Made by a program: the position numbers and the translations under genes. A model generated the notes under the pieces. The model saw only the letters and a program-made list of their open reading frames with translations. It was not told the DNA's origin and did no database searches. This document shows, piece after piece, positions 1 to 12,895 of a stretch of DNA of 64,000 bases. The stretch is from Homarus americanus (taxonomy: Eukaryota > Arthropoda > Malacostraca > Decapoda > Nephropidae): NCBI RefSeq assembly GCF_018991925.1, contig NW_024736071.1, positions 12,202,282 through 12,266,281 on the forward strand, given 5' to 3'. Positions within the stretch are counted from its first letter, which is position 1, and each line of letters starts with the position of its first letter.

Positions 1-19
1 ATTGATGTTATGGATCTAA

Positions 20-245
20 AGTGTGAGGCGTAGTGGCAGCTGTTGTCATTGTTAGTTTGGGGGCACTGGTCCGTGGTGTGGCAGGGAATGTGACACATGT
101 TGTCACTGCTTAGCGGGGACACTGGCAGCTAAAGTCACTATCTAGGAAGTGAGGAAACGTTTATGATCACTGTCAAAATGGTGAAGCCAGAGTCTGTTGA
201 GGGTGACACTGACGGCTGTGGTCACTGTCTACAGGTGGGGGACAA
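20..245. repeat. Degenerate minisatellite with GTCACTG motifs
   Basis: Short phrases resembling GTGACACTG and TGTCACTG recur every 40-60 bp among G-rich filler, as in a very old tandem repeat. The unit is too diverged to define exactly. I see nothing coding in positions 1-560. Confidence 0.4.
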
Positions 246-859
246 TTAAACGGATGTGGTCTGGCTGGAGCAGTGACTTGAGAGAACAGGCTAAGGATAA
301 TCATAAGACAGTGAAAATGGTGCATCATCATCAAAACATGGTGAACACCTTGTGAATAATAGTGACCCGTCATGACCAGTCACAACAAACATCTCAACAC
401 CCGAGTCACGAAATTATACAAATCCTCAATTTCAATTTTCACATTAATTACGTTACTTGGCCGAGATAATTCAATAGGTTATATCTAGCGTGCGACTTGA
501 AACATATCAGTGTGTTATTAATTTGGCAGGTGTCTTTTAGCGAGTCATATAATTTCACTGTAACCTTAACGTGGTTGGGACGATCTGGTCTGTGTGTGTG
601 TACGCACACAGGGTGGTGTAATGCGTTTTGTGCGGCAGCATTACCTCAATGTTAAGGTGAAGGCACTGCTTGCTTCCTCTCTCTTTCAACTACCGCCGCT
701 GGCTAGTTTTCGTGGCGAACAGGGAAACAGCCTTTCCTTAGTCTTCCCCTGTCAGTACACAGCCTCTTCACTATCAAGACTCCTGCTGTGCCTCCTTGTG
801 ACAATACGCGGTAACTGGGTGCCTCGCGGTCCCAGGCTAGACCAGCAGAGGATCTCGGA

Positions 860-1645
860 GCAGCAGTGAGCCCCAGAGAGACGACGCATAGACCCACACG
901 CCCTGGCGCTTACCAACCACTGCCCCGATGCCTTGCGGATTAGCCTTAGTAGGTATAAGCTACGGGAGTAAACCCCTCATGGAAGATCTGAGGTGGAGCC
1001 CCGCATCAGGCATACATGCTTACAGAGCTCCAACAAGACCTCAACGGCGGTTTTAGCGGAAGAGGTGACTAATGTGGGAACCCAACGACTACACCCGGGG
1101 ATGATGGCAATGCAAGATGGACAGGCAACTAAGGCGAAACCCAACAATCTGGGCCATCGGCAGTTCATTGTAACTCGTCCTCTCCCCAGTTGTTGCAGCT
1201 ACTTGCACCACTGGATCAAGAAAAAGGAGGGCCAAGATGTCTGGTTGCAGCCTGCACTCCTGCCTCACCACATAAATCAACTCACGTGCGGCCATTATCG
1301 AGCTCATCATACGTTTCATCATGATCGGGGGTACCCCTAAACACTCAAAAGTCCTATGGCAACAGACGAGTGGCGATAGGGACTAGTCCGTCACAACTCT
1401 GCACACGGGTGGCATAGATAAGATGGTCGCTTATGCACTGGTATCTAGGCTGCATTGCAATCCGGTGATGTTTGTGCGACTGAGCAGCCCTTTCCAGGAG
1501 CCACTGTGCTCAACCGACATTTGGAGGGGACTATAAAAGGTGCCTAAACATAGCCTACCTAAAAACCAACCTGACTGGGCAACCGCACCCAGTAAGGTCA
1601 TCCTAATGCGGTCAAAAACAAAATTACAGATCAAAGCAAAAACAA
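860..1645 (+). other. Probable 5' untranslated region of LINE copy 1
   Basis: This stretch lies directly upstream of the endonuclease coding relic that starts near 1650 and has no tandem repeats. It contains TATAAAA at 1532-1538, about 115 bp before the coding start. Copy 2 on the - strand starts close to the endonuclease start, so there is no second copy here for comparison. Assignment to the element is inferred from position and from the change in texture relative to 1-560. The true 5' boundary is unknown and could lie anywhere from about 560 to 900. Confidence 0.35.
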
Positions 1646-4061
1646 ACTATACAACCTCTTATAGTCACTGAATGGAATGTCAGAACCCATCTGGATACTG
1701 GCACAAATGAACATCTTGAAATAAGAGCCGCCCTTGTGGCAAAAGACCTGGCTAGGTATAACATCGACATAGCAGCCATTAGTGAGTCCCGGCTCCCAGA
1801 CGAGGGCTAACTCACAGAACGGGGGTCTGGCTATACTTTCTTCTGAAAGGGTAAGCCTGCTCCGGAGAGAAACCACATTTATGGAGTTCACATTGCTATT
1901 CACCAATCCATCCTACTTAGGCTAACGGAAATGCCTGTTGGGGACAACGTGCGCCTCATGACGCTCCGAGTCCCACTGAATCACTCAAGTCATGCCTTCT
2001 TCATCAGTGCATACGCCCCTACATTGGATGCAGAGGATGACATCAAGGAGGCCTTTTACCCCGACCTTGACAGTGCGCTAACCTTTATCCCTAAGGGAGT
2101 GGGCAAGTGTGATCTCAACGATCTACTCATCCTCAGCAAGTGTGCTGAACACAACCTCACTATCACCAAACACCTACTTTAGGCAGACCGAAAAGTTCAA
2201 GGGTTCTTGGCAACACCTAAGATACAAATATTGGCTTGGCATCTCATTGACTACATCATTGCCGAAATGTCCTCATCACCAGAGTCATGCATGGCTAGGA
2301 CCACTGTGATACAGATCATCAGCTCTTCAGAGCCAAATTCCCCTTCATGTCGCCCCAAAATGGCGAATGCAACAAGCCTCCAGAAGCAGTTTTAACACCA
2401 AGCGACTGAAGGATCAGGTGTTAGAACACGCTTTCAGAGAGCAGCTCGATGATGGGCTGATAACAACCCGACAACAAACAATCTAAATCCAAGTACCAAA
2501 TGAGGTATCCTCGACTCTGTCATCACAAAACCTGCAACGAGACCCTCGGTCAGATCGAAAAAAAACACCAGGATTGGTTTGATGAAAAGAACCAGAACAT
2601 CGAGGTACTCGTCAATGGTAAACGTGCTTCCCTCACTGACTGGCAGAACAACCCTCAGTCCCGGACCAAAGCTGATACCTTCTGCCAGAAGAAAGTAATG
2701 GTCTAGTGCAAACTTCGCAATCTAACAGACGAATGGTGGGATAAAAAAAGCATGTGAAACGCAAAAATATCTATGGTCCAACTACTCGTGGCACAGCCCC
2801 CCTTCGTTCATCCGACGGTAATTCCACAATAAAAGAAGAGAGCGCATCCTTCAGAGAGTACTACCATTCCCTGCTCATCCAAAACACCGATGTGGATGAC
2901 CTGACTACCCAGCATGTCCCACAGCACCTGCAGCTGGCCCATTTCCACTATCCTTTATCCAGTGATGAGGTAATTACTGCCATCAAGCAGATCAAAAAAT
3001 AAAGCCACAGGGCCTGATGGAATCCCAGTTGAGGGGTATAAAGCATGAGGACCTCTGCTTACCAGCCGTCTCCACTCTCTCTCCTGGCGAACATTTATAA
3101 GAACAAGGGAGACTGGTCAGACTGTGGCAACTACTGTGGGATCTCGCTGCTGTCCGTAGCAAGCAAGATTATCGCCCGAGTCTTCCGAAACAGACTTCTT
3201 TCTGAGACGGAAAACTTCCTCCCAGAATCTCGATGAGGCTTTAGACCTTACTAAGGCTTTAACTCGATCAACAGGGAGGCCGTCTGGTGGACCCTCGGTA
3301 GTTTTGGTTGCCGACAGGGGTGGTGGACATCCAGCACCGGATGAAGGGTCTTTTCAACATAAGATGACTCCAAACAGGAACAAGGATGTTGGCCTCTTCC
3401 TTCACTGAACTTCAGTATGCAGACGACCTCACCCTCGTCACTCACACTGAACGCGACCTACCTGAGATCCTGAACTCCTACGCAGATGCATATGCACACT
3501 TTGGCTTTGAGGTGAATGTACGTAAGATGCAGATTTTCTTGCAGCCTGCCCCTGGTTCAGCCACACCTTCACCATCCATCCAGCTTAACGGTACTACCCT
3601 CTACAAAGTTAAGCACTTTCAATACCTTGGCTTCCACCTGTCCACCATTGTGAACATCGATAAAGAGATTCAACATTAGATCAAATGTGCATCTCAAGCC
3701 TTTGGGAGACTCAGTACTCGTGTCTTCAGCTCTAGAGAGCTGGCGAGCAACGGGAAAGGTATAAGGACAGTCTTAAGACAAACCTGAAAAAGTGTCAAAT
3801 TGAGCCCCACACCTGGGAGACGATCACTTCACACCGTAACACTTGGAGGAGCAAAACACGAGGTATCAATACTTTCGTGTTACCCAGACTGCATACCGAG
3901 ATAAACAAGTGCCAGCGTCGGAAATACGCTGCCGCCGCCCCTCCCACACTAGACGTAGCCCTCCACACGTGCAACATCAGTGGACGGCCCTGCCAGTCCC
4001 GTATCGGCCTCTCTAGACACTATGCTATCTTACTCGATTCCGAGTGACAGCAAACTAATAG

Positions 4062-4063
<2 letters not shown>
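1646..4063 (+). pseudogene. Non-LTR retrotransposon copy 1 (RTE-like EN-RT), degraded
   Basis: Relic of a non-LTR retrotransposon polyprotein with an apurinic-like endonuclease followed by reverse transcriptase. Visible endonuclease blocks are EWNVRTHLDTGTN near 1670, DIAAISESRLPDEG near 1765-1807, SAYAPT near 2005, and DTDHQLF near 2305-2335. The GDFN block is missing: the sequence jumps from a PKGVG-like stretch near 2095 to the LSKCAEHN block. Reverse transcriptase blocks include YKNKGDWSDCGNY near 3090-3130, a short LTKA-like motif A remnant near 3248, and the catalytic LQYADD near 3412-3428. The reading frame shifts repeatedly and has many stops. The thumb and C-terminal part (3680-3980) is frameshifted, and the element ends with CTCGATTCCGAGTGACAG near 4032-4050, merging into (GT)n. 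The RTE-like label is by family resemblance; related clades remain possible. It is dead and non-coding today. Confidence 0.85.
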
Positions 4064-4136
<73 letters not shown>

Positions 4137-4137
4137 A
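4064..4137. repeat. (GT)n microsatellite at the LINE 3' end
   Basis: About 64 bp of GT dinucleotides followed by CGCGCGCG. It begins exactly where the 3' end of LINE copy 1 stops, so it may derive from the element tail or target site. Confidence 0.9.
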
Positions 4138-4369
4138 ATCTTTCGCAATGAGTGCATATGTATGTGTGTCTTACTGCGAATACCAGCCAATCTGTGTGCG
4201 CCAATATCTCTGTCTGTCAGTCTGTTTGCGTGCATAACTAGCTGCGCCATAATCCCAGCCTTGACAATAGCAGCAGCGTGGCGGCAGGGACAGACTGACC
4301 TTGAAATATCCAACACCGTTATGTTTTATAGGTCATAGGTCGTGGTGAGCCGTCCACTGCAGCTGGCGA

Positions 4370-4635
4370 GAGGACGGGAGAGGAAGGGGACGAGAGTAAG
4401 AGAAAGAAGACGAGAGAGAGAGAGAGGAGACGGGAGAGTGAGAGGGAAGTGAGATGGAGGAAACATGAGAATGAGAGGGAGAAGACGAGAGTGAGAGATA
4501 GGTGTCTGGAGAATGTGAGGAAGGGGACGGGAAAGTGAGAGATATGGGATGGGAGAGTGAAAGGGAGGGACAGCGAGAGTGATGAAGAGAAACGGTGAGC
4601 GAGGACGGAAGAGAGTAAGAGAGAGAGAGAAACGT
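4370..4635. repeat. Purine-rich GA/GAGAG degenerate repeat
   Basis: Almost uninterrupted GA-rich top strand with units such as GAGTGAGAGGGA. Open frames here on the opposite strand read as Ser/Leu low-complexity sequence and are not credible. Confidence 0.75.
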
Positions 4636-4714
4636 TGTTGTGTGTACAGTCAGTGTACATCACAGTAAACGTCACTGTATGAGTTAATGAATATATTACT
4701 GCGTACACATCAGT

Positions 4715-4955
4715 GTGTACGTCATTGTGTGTAAGTCATCATCATTACGTCACTATGCACGCCACTGTGTACGTCATTGTGTGTAAGTCATCATCATTAC
4801 GTCACTATGCACGCCACTGTGTACGTCATTGTGTGTAAGTCATCATCATTACGTCACTATGTACGCCACTGTGTACCTCATTGTGTGTAAGTCATCATCA
4901 TTGCGTCACTATGAACGCCACTGTGTACGTCATTGTGTGTGCATCACTCATAAGG
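4715..4955. repeat. 52-bp minisatellite, about 4.5 copies
   Basis: Unit containing GTACGTCATTGTGTGTAAG followed by TCATCATCATTACGTCACTA. It repeats with a 52-bp period and only point differences, for example GCACGCC, GTACGCC and GAACGCC. Confidence 0.9.
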
Positions 4956-7483
4956 TAATCAATAACTAAAACAAAGAAACATTTTATTTTCTCCTAAAAT
5001 TTTGCACAAAAGTAATAAAAACAGCAGTTAGCGCTGTGTGACCTTCACTCTGTACAATTACCTTACTAGTAATTTAAATAACGAGTATGAGTGTGTATAA
5101 CTCAGGTGTGATGACATACCTGCCGACACCAGGTGCACACGGGTAAAAAACTCTCACGCACACACAAAACAAGAGAGCTCAGCCCTCAGTGGGTTAACGA
5201 GCTTAAACGCTTTACATTTTCTGTACCAAAAAATAGTCGCTGCTGCAATAATTAAGTAATTTTCAAAAATTAAAAAAACATCACCATACTGAGCTGTAAC
5301 ATTACGAGGAGCGTAAGTGGAGGATTCTACCACTCCTCCTCCCCATTATATTCACATTTGGTAATTTTCAGGAATAAAAAAGACATTTACATAAAAGAAA
5401 ATGTTGACTATAATAAGGATATTATTGTAATGCAGACGAGAACCACTCCGGTGTTAGTCCAGCTGAAACATGATGATTACGTGGGAGCGTTCAACTATTA
5501 ATTGATATAATGACAATAATTAACCCTTCCTTTGTAGTGACGTCACAACAATACCCAAGGGTGTGAAGTTGTTTACATCTTAGCGAGGGGGAGGGAGGCG
5601 TCGGTCCTCACGCTAACACCACCAAGATACGTTCAGGGAGACTCTGACATAGGTGACAAAATGTTTACGAAGTGCAGTTGAATATGGAAGCAAAATATAT
5701 TACGTAATAAAAAGGAGTTTATACTGATCCTTATGGTGTTAAACGAAGCAATGTACAGCATTCACTGTATTACCATATGAATTTCTGGAGCTGTCTTAAC
5801 CAGGCTTGGCCGATTATCATACAAATATCACAAAGAAAGACTTCACATGTAAAAAAAAAATACAACATTGAGTATTAGAGGAAAATATGAGGAAACACAA
5901 TATAGTACCACATAGCAGGAGCAGTACGTAAGCTTCGCCACCTATACTAACTCCTCTATATCCAGCTTACGTAGCCATCCTTACACGTATATTACAATTT
6001 ATCACTTTTTCAATTAAAGTTTACTGCATCCTCAGCATAATAACATTTTCTCTATCATATGAGACTCGTGCAACGCAGGAGTCAAGATGATAGATGCGTG
6101 TAGCCTTTCGTGTTATCAGAAAATACCTACCATAAAACAGGTAACGTTAAAAAGCATCGCAATGTAATTTGTGGGAAAAATATTCAGAGAGGTGTTAGTT
6201 GTGGCCGAGAAAGATGGGCTGGTGATAAGGCATGTTCTCTGGGTGGGTAATATGTTTTACCTTACACCACGCCACAGTATCTTACCACAGGAGCACTGCG
6301 GCCGACACTGGTGGCGGGAAGACCTGGCTGGCGAAGGTGGGAGCCCTATATTTTTATAAAGTGTATACCTAATATATATAAGAAATGAAAGACTAGCCCG
6401 GGTTACTACGGTGCTGTAGATACACTGGTAACAACCACTGGTAATGTAAAGTTTTATAAGGTGTTCACAAATGAAGTTTTATTTATTCATTATAATCCAA
6501 ATATTGAAGTTCTTAAATTGACAGTTCGAAACGCACTGAAACATTTCCTGTATTAAAACACTGTACCCAGGCTTCTTGGAGCTGAAGAGGGTGTGGGGAT
6601 AAACTAACTCGTCTGTTTATCTCTGACCTACTGGTCAATAATACGAAAAAAGGGAAACACCTGTTAATAACTATACAATGTCGAGAACACCTGACCATTT
6701 ATTATATTTTGTGAATTAGGTCATAACACAGTCATCATCAACGATTTACGACCATTTTCCCTGCTTGTGTAGGTTAACCCACAAAAGCATGGGAAAATCC
6801 AGAACGGAATCCCCAAGCTCACCACCGTAAACTCAGGTACAGTATTGGCGTCTTCACTAAGCTCGCCACCCCAGCAGAGACCAGAGGATTGGCACAGCTC
6901 TGGTGATCCAGTTGCCATCAGGCATGTTAAAGCAAAGTCTTACGACTGAATGTCCGTCCTAACGCTGGCAAGGCAGGGATCAACTCCCTGAGGTGAACCG
7001 AGACCACCTGCCCACCCTACGTTACAATTAACATGCACGATCATAATTCAGTATGGGAAGTCAGAAGTTACTCTTGTTAGTCCTACAGTAAATAATCTAC
7101 GTAAAGTACAGACAAATCAGTGTTAGTTATAACAAGAATGTGTAGAATGAGTGAAAATATATAACTTTAAGTAAGGATAGAAGAGTCAGTCTCAAAACAG
7201 CATCGTTTTCTCTTTTGCTATCAGAGAAAACGGATAAGTTCCTCTACTGTGACCAACTGAGGTAAATCACAATTTCAGTTGTTTGATTATATTATAAGAC
7301 ATAAAAAAACAAGTATTTGAGGTAAGTAATCCCTATATTTCCATTCATTCGTTATATGTTAAAAACATTATATATAGTGCTATATATTCTGTCTGTAAAT
7401 AGTAAGTGAAATACTCATACGAGAATAATATATAAATAAAATAAACGCAATGGATATAGTACGGCAGCCGTATTGACGGACTG
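4956..7483. other. Unassigned AT-rich unique sequence
   Basis: No convincing coding region, RNA gene or tandem array is visible. Small open frames near 6171-6359 (+), 6513-6698 (-) and 6721-6918 (-) lack recognisable domains. The whole stretch is consistent with intronic or intergenic DNA. Confidence 0.5.
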
Positions 7484-8012
7484 TGTTGGTTAGGTTAGGT
7501 TGGTCAGAAAGAAGGTATTCTTAATAATTATCATTGTATAGTCTGTCGTACCAATAAACATCGATGTTTCGCTTATGGCTGCCGTTGTCAAGGTCTATCT
7601 CATCCCACAGTCCAAAACGTCCGCACCACTTTTCTGGGCAGGCACGGAAAACGGGGAATGATCTAATTCTATTTGGATGAAATGACTACACGATAATTGT
7701 TGAGCTGTAAGTACAACATAGATGATGATACTCAACTATGTTCTGATCAAGGGGAGAGCATATACCAGGAGGTGAAACTCGACTGGTCTAATTACTTTCT
7801 ATTGTTGCCGACTTACACGATGCCTCTGGGGCCCCACGCCAAGTTAACATTACGGCCAAATTATCGTTTGTCATCCACCTATTTGGAAGTTGATATTATG
7901 TTTTTTCCCATATATTTCTTTTTGCATGTTTTGAACGATTCTGACCTCCATTTCTACCACAAATAAGCACAAAAACATCGGACACATAATTTCAACCTAA
8001 CCTAACCCCACC
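7484..8012. other. Unique segment bounded by inverted telomere-like pentamers
   Basis: The left edge carries GGTTAGGTTAGGTTGG near 7488-7503 and the right edge carries CAACCTAACCTAACCCC near 7993-8010, so the two ends are inverted relative to each other. Between them is a + strand open frame (7697-7966, 89 codons) with no recognisable domain. It may be a small mobile element or a chance pairing of common TTAGG blocks. Confidence 0.35.
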
Positions 8013-8631
8013 TAATCCGGATGACGGAAACGAAAATACCAACATTTCTTTATCAAAGATAACTTTTATCCTAATAAGTTGTACACAATATTAGTTTCTT
8101 GTCCTTGTTGATGTACATGTAAGTGTACAACTGGGGAGCAAACAGACTGGGTGGATATTTATATCGAATCTGACGATGAACAAGTGGTCAAGAGGATGGG
8201 GGAGCAGATAGACCGTAACACTGTACCTATATCCTGAGCCTAAAATAAATATCAAATAAATCCCTATCTTCATTTTATATAAACACGCTGAAGCAATGAA
8301 AACTTAGATGACATTTACTGAACATTGTATATATTTATTTATCTATAACTGACAATGTTTTACCTGTAATAAACTCACTCTGCACTATGAATAAAACCTC
8401 AAACATTGTCCATTACGGAACCTCTAGACTTTACCTTATCAATAAAGACAATGCAGGTAGAGGAGAGTTTCTCATGCAATATCGTCTTAAAATAAGCAAT
8501 AAAGACAAGTATCAACATTCTCAGTGACAACAACATCTTGGTGCATTGATGCATCAAATTCGTTAAAATTAAGGATCATAAAACAATTCATTCTTAAAAA
8601 TGTGATAAAGTGAAAACTTAAAATGTCTTAC

Positions 8632-8664
8632 CCGTAAATTGGAGGCAACAATGGCAGCCTTCAT
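8632..8664 (-). CDS. Candidate first coding exon (11 codons), hypothetical
   Basis: On the - strand an ATG at 8664 opens MKAAIVASNLR and ends at 8632 immediately before GTAAGA, a good splice donor. An in-frame TGA lies nine bases upstream of the ATG, as expected if the upstream sequence is 5' UTR. The exon is exactly 33 nt, so the intron would be phase 0. No following exon was identified at lower coordinates. The complementary strand carries an alternative 55-codon open frame from 8651 to 8818 that starts in good context, but its alanine-rich part comes from an AGC-rich repeat at 8718-8808. Either could be a chance event, and I do not recognise a protein. Confidence 0.2.
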
Positions 8665-8717
8665 GATGTCTCACTCAACACACACTGGTCGTTGGACTTC
8701 CTTGGCAGGCAGAGTTC

Positions 8718-8812
8718 CACTAGCAGCAGTCGAGGCACTGGCAGCACTACTAGGAGCAGCAGGAGATGCTAGCAGCTATAACTGGAGCAGCAGGAAGGTA
8801 CTAGCAGCACTA
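8718..8812. repeat. AGC-rich imperfect repeat
   Basis: Repeated AGCAGCA, GGAGCAGCAGG and CTAGCAGCACTA motifs. Confidence 0.6.
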
Positions 8813-8818
8813 CAATAA

Positions 8819-9822
8819 GCATAAGCCGGGCTAGGAAAACTATGCCCTGGACGGGATGTCTATATTCGTAACTGGCAACTCATGCGTTACGTGTCCAAGG
8901 TGTTGCATCTTCACTAAACTTCTCTCTCAGTTTGTACACATTGAGTCATTTATTTATTTTTCTTCATCTGTCACTGTCTCTTCAACAAATATTTTGTATA
9001 TAGAACATGGCTTTACCTAAAAAAGGGGAAAATTACACAATGTTAATACAAAGTGCTCAGTTACACTCAAGAAACATGACATCACAGTATAAATGACAAG
9101 TTTGATTTGTTGCATGATAAACTAAAAATTAAAAAACTGTCACGTTTTGAATAATTTTGTCTTGTATTCACTATTCAAAACCATCAGAAGCATCATACAG
9201 CGAGTGGCTACGGGTGTGGAAAGTGACGCCGCCATGACACCTGCTGGAACTCAGGTATGACAGGTCTGGAAACCGTGACTATACGACTAAACTCCAACAC
9301 GTTTATTCACATGATATTTACGACTATTAATAACTCAGATGAACTATTTTAGACGTTTAATTAACCAAATCATTCCAGCACTGAATAATCCTCAAGCTTG
9401 GAAAATTTAATTATTAATTATTTAAATGTACGGGCAACACTTCCAGACTTTCGTGGTGGTCATAAAGAAGAGTTTCAGCCGCGGGTCTCTCACCTTGAAG
9501 GAAACTTATTATTTTCATTTAATTTTAGTAAATTTTGCCTACAACGAAAACAATCACACCCCTAGGCAGTGTAAAATACTACTTTACCAATAGTTTTCCA
9601 TTTTAAATTAATGTGCGTAAGTAATTATTATACAAGAGTGTTATTATTATGTATTGGACAGTTTGGATGATATCGATCGTTGATTGGTCGAATTTTTCTG
9701 ACGTATTTGTAAACATGGCCATTTCTTGCCTCACAAGTCATGTTTCCTCACTCGTAGCCACAACCTAACTTACAGTACACCTAGTTTATATCTCCCTGAC
9801 AACACTTACTCAATAAACGCTG
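8819..9822. other. Unassigned AT-rich unique sequence
   Basis: No gene is recognised. A GCCGCCATGA context near 9229-9238 is followed by CAG-GTATGA about 20 bp later, which looks like a tiny exon, but nothing else supports it. Confidence 0.4.
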
Positions 9823-9830
9823 AAATAATA

Positions 9831-9914
<84 letters not shown>

Positions 9915-9915
9915 A
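9823..9915. repeat. (AAT)n microsatellite
   Basis: About 30 AAT units with occasional ACT interruptions. Confidence 0.95.
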
Positions 9916-9984
9916 CTCAACAACAGATAAGAAGTTATGATCAGTGTAGCCAGAACCTGTTGACAATACACCTTCTCTGCCGTA

Positions 9985-10375
9985 CCTTGATTGTGCCAAC
10001 CCTACCCACTCCTTCACCACCCCTCAATCCCTTCCTCACCTCATCATCTCTCCCGTCAACCCATTCCTCACCCTCACCTCTCGTCCTTCAACCTCTTCTT
10101 CCTCTTACTCCTATTTCTCTCTTACCCTACTCTTTGTCCCTCTTCTCCTCCCCGACCCCTACACGCTTACCCTCCCTACCTCGTTCTTCTTCAAACCTCA
10201 TACACCTCTTCCACACACCTCTTCCTCCTCCCCACCCTCCCCTCATCCTTCAACCAATCCCTTCTTTCTTTTTCCTCCCCATCTTTCCCCAAACCTTTCT
10301 TCCTTCCTCTCCTCCTCCTCTTATTGCTGTTTCCCAACCCGCCCTCTCTTCCTCTACACCCTCCCCCTCCAGAAG
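9985..10375. repeat. Pyrimidine-rich tract
   Basis: The top strand is almost purely C and T, with CCTC and TTCC words and scattered A. Long open frames in several frames of both strands come from the composition. Confidence 0.8.
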
Positions 10376-10454
10376 GCAACAGAGCCACGTCCCAGTAATA
10401 AGGTAAAAAAAAAAAAACATCCTCTGATACGGCTCGTCCCGAACACCCTGAGGC

Positions 10455-11348
10455 CGCGTCTCTCTCCTACTACTACTGCCACCACTACTACCACCTCTAC
10501 CACTGCCACCACTACTATTGTTACCACCACTACTGCTACCCACCACTACAATTGCCAATATCACTACTACTATCACTACCACTACTACTATCAGTACTGA
10601 TGCCACAACCACTACCGCTGCCAAAACTACCATTGCCACCACCAATACCACCTCTACCAATGCCACCACTACCACTGTCACCACCGCTGCTACCATCACT
10701 ACTGTTGTCACCACTGCCACCACTATTGACACTACTACTACTACTATCACTGCCACCTCCATTACTACTGCCACCACTACTACTGCCACCACCCCTACTG
10801 CCACTACCACTGTTACCACCACTACTAATAATCCCACTATCACTACTACTACTACTACTGCTGAAACCATTACTATTAATGCCACTGTTACTACAAGCGT
10901 CACCACCACTAATGTCACCACTATTACTACTGCTGCCATCACCACTACCAATGCTACCACCACTACTAGACCCACCACCACCGCTACCACTACAACCATT
11001 ACCACTACCACCACCACCACTGCTACTACTACAACCATCACCACCACCACTACAACCATCACCACCACCACTACAACCATCACCACCACCACTACAACCA
11101 TCACCACTACCATCGCTACCACTACAACCAACACCACTACTATTGTCACCACCATCGCTACCACTACAATAACCACTACAATCACCACCACAACCACCAC
11201 CACAACCACCACCGCTACCACTACAACCGACACCACTACTATTGTCGCCACCATCGCTACCACTACAATAACCACTACAATCACCACTACAATCACCACC
11301 ACAACCACCACCGCTACCACTACAACCACCACCACTACCACCATCCCA
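10455..11348. repeat. Degenerate (ACC/ACT) trinucleotide array, C-rich top strand
   Basis: About 890 bp of ACC, ACT, GCC and ATC triplets with almost no top-strand G outside occasional GCC and GTC triplets. The part from about 11040 to 11120 repeats ACTACAACCATCACCACC. Because the period is a multiple of three, several frames on both strands stay open for 200-360 codons (poly-Thr, poly-Val, poly-Ser/Gly). None is credible as protein. Confidence 0.95.
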
Positions 11349-11465
11349 AAATGTTACTCCCTTATTTAAATTCATTGGAACTGTTACCCTAGGAATTAAT
11401 GGGTCTCTTCTCGTTATCACTCTGCTTCAGAAATAGTTTAGCCTCGTATACAGTACATAACAGCG

Positions 11466-11622
11466 TCTACCACAACGTCCTTCTCCCCACCACCACACCA
11501 CAACGTCCTTCTCCCCACCACCACACCACAACGTCCTTCTCCCCACCACCACACCACAACGTCCTTCTCCCCACCACCACCACACCACAACGTCCTTCTC
11601 CCCACCACCACACCACAAGGAA
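11466..11622. repeat. 28-bp minisatellite, about 5.5 copies
   Basis: Unit AACGTCCTTCTCCCC followed by ACCACCACACCAC. One unit is longer by one extra CAC triplet. Confidence 0.95.
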
Positions 11623-11649
11623 AAGTCACCAACTCCTAAAATGAATGAT

Positions 11650-12639
11650 ACGTGAACTGAAACTATGGTCACAAGCACCCGTAAAATTGTAAGCGTTTAA
11701 AACAATAAGAATTTGCCTTTAAGATAACACTATCATAATAACTAGTGAATTATATTGTTATCACCGCAATGTTCTGCTGCAGAGGGCTTTGCGAACCTGA
11801 ATCAATCTCATATAGTGAACACAAACTTTGTCACTTAGCAACATCAATATATTTCCACAAGTTAGAACACAGAGATGAATACTATTGATAAAACTCTTAA
11901 GGCGTTTGAGTCCATCACGCCTTCCTCGGTGATGACCTCGACTCTGTATCTGTCGTGATAGTGACCTTGACCTTCTTGCTATAAGGTGTATATGTGTCAT
12001 TGTACATTCTCATTGAAACTAGTTATTGCTTTTCTGTTTGTCTGCGTGTCTGTCTGTCTCCATCAATAACCTATACCTAAGAGTCTAGGGCCTTGTGTCA
12101 CCTACAGTATATCATTTCTGCAGGGTACATAACCACTCACAAACGACGTGGTTACGCATTATTACACTCATGATCTTAACCTACTGGATTTAGGTTCGTG
12201 ACCTTGACCCGTATAACTTTGATTTGTGACCTTTACTTACTAAACTTGACCTTGACCTTGGGGTGTAACTGACCATGCTAACAAGACCGTAACCTGTGCT
12301 GCTCCGGCTCACTCTAACCTTTCTAACACATGAATAAAATAAGTAAACACAAATGCGATAACGAATGATTCCAAAGACAAAAAATAAAATATTACAAACA
12401 GACACTTGGACTCTTGCTTACTCTTGCAACAAATGCGAGGAAAAGACGAAAAAGAATTGATGAAAGAGAATGGCAAAATGCAACACATGCAACAGAGCAT
12501 CACTGAAATTAACAAGAGGCATTCCATTTGATAACAGTACTGACGCTAGTTCATGATAATGGTATACAAACACCAGCAAACAATCTTGTCACTACAAACA
12601 TTCTGCAAACATTTAAAACAAAATCGTCATTAAAAATAT

Positions 12640-12640
<1 letters not shown>
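11650..12640. other. Unassigned unique sequence
   Basis: No gene is recognised. The segment at 12170-12260 has repeated GACCTTGACC-type words. Small open frames on the - strand have no recognisable domain. Confidence 0.45.
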
Positions 12641-12702
<62 letters not shown>

Positions 12703-12779
12703 ACACTGTACATGCGCGCACACACAGCTTTTCTCTCCCTTCAGTTATTTCACAGTCTCTCCCTTACAATCCCTCACCT

Positions 12780-12824
<45 letters not shown>

Positions 12825-12895
12825 ATTTTCATCTTTATCCATCGCTTTTTTTTCTTCCGAATATCTCTCCTTCCCTTCCCTCTACACACACACAC
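12641..12895. repeat. (AC)n followed by (CT)n microsatellites
   Basis: (AC)n at 12642-12700 and (CT)n at 12780-12822, with a further short (AC) run at 12884-12896. A pyrimidine-rich tail continues to about 13015. Confidence 0.95.

Noticed and set aside
594..869. 91-codon + strand open frame
   Set aside because: No domain; an overlapping - strand frame is equally open, and it is probably flank or LINE 5' region.
3795..3977. - strand open frame over the LINE 3' part
   Set aside because: Shadow of the RTE-like relic on the + strand; the same holds for + strand frames over copy 2 at 23.0-25.3 kb.
10250..11420. Several open frames of 200-360 codons on both strands
   Set aside because: They lie in a trinucleotide array whose period keeps many frames open; translations are poly-Val, poly-Thr or poly-Ser/Gly with no domain.
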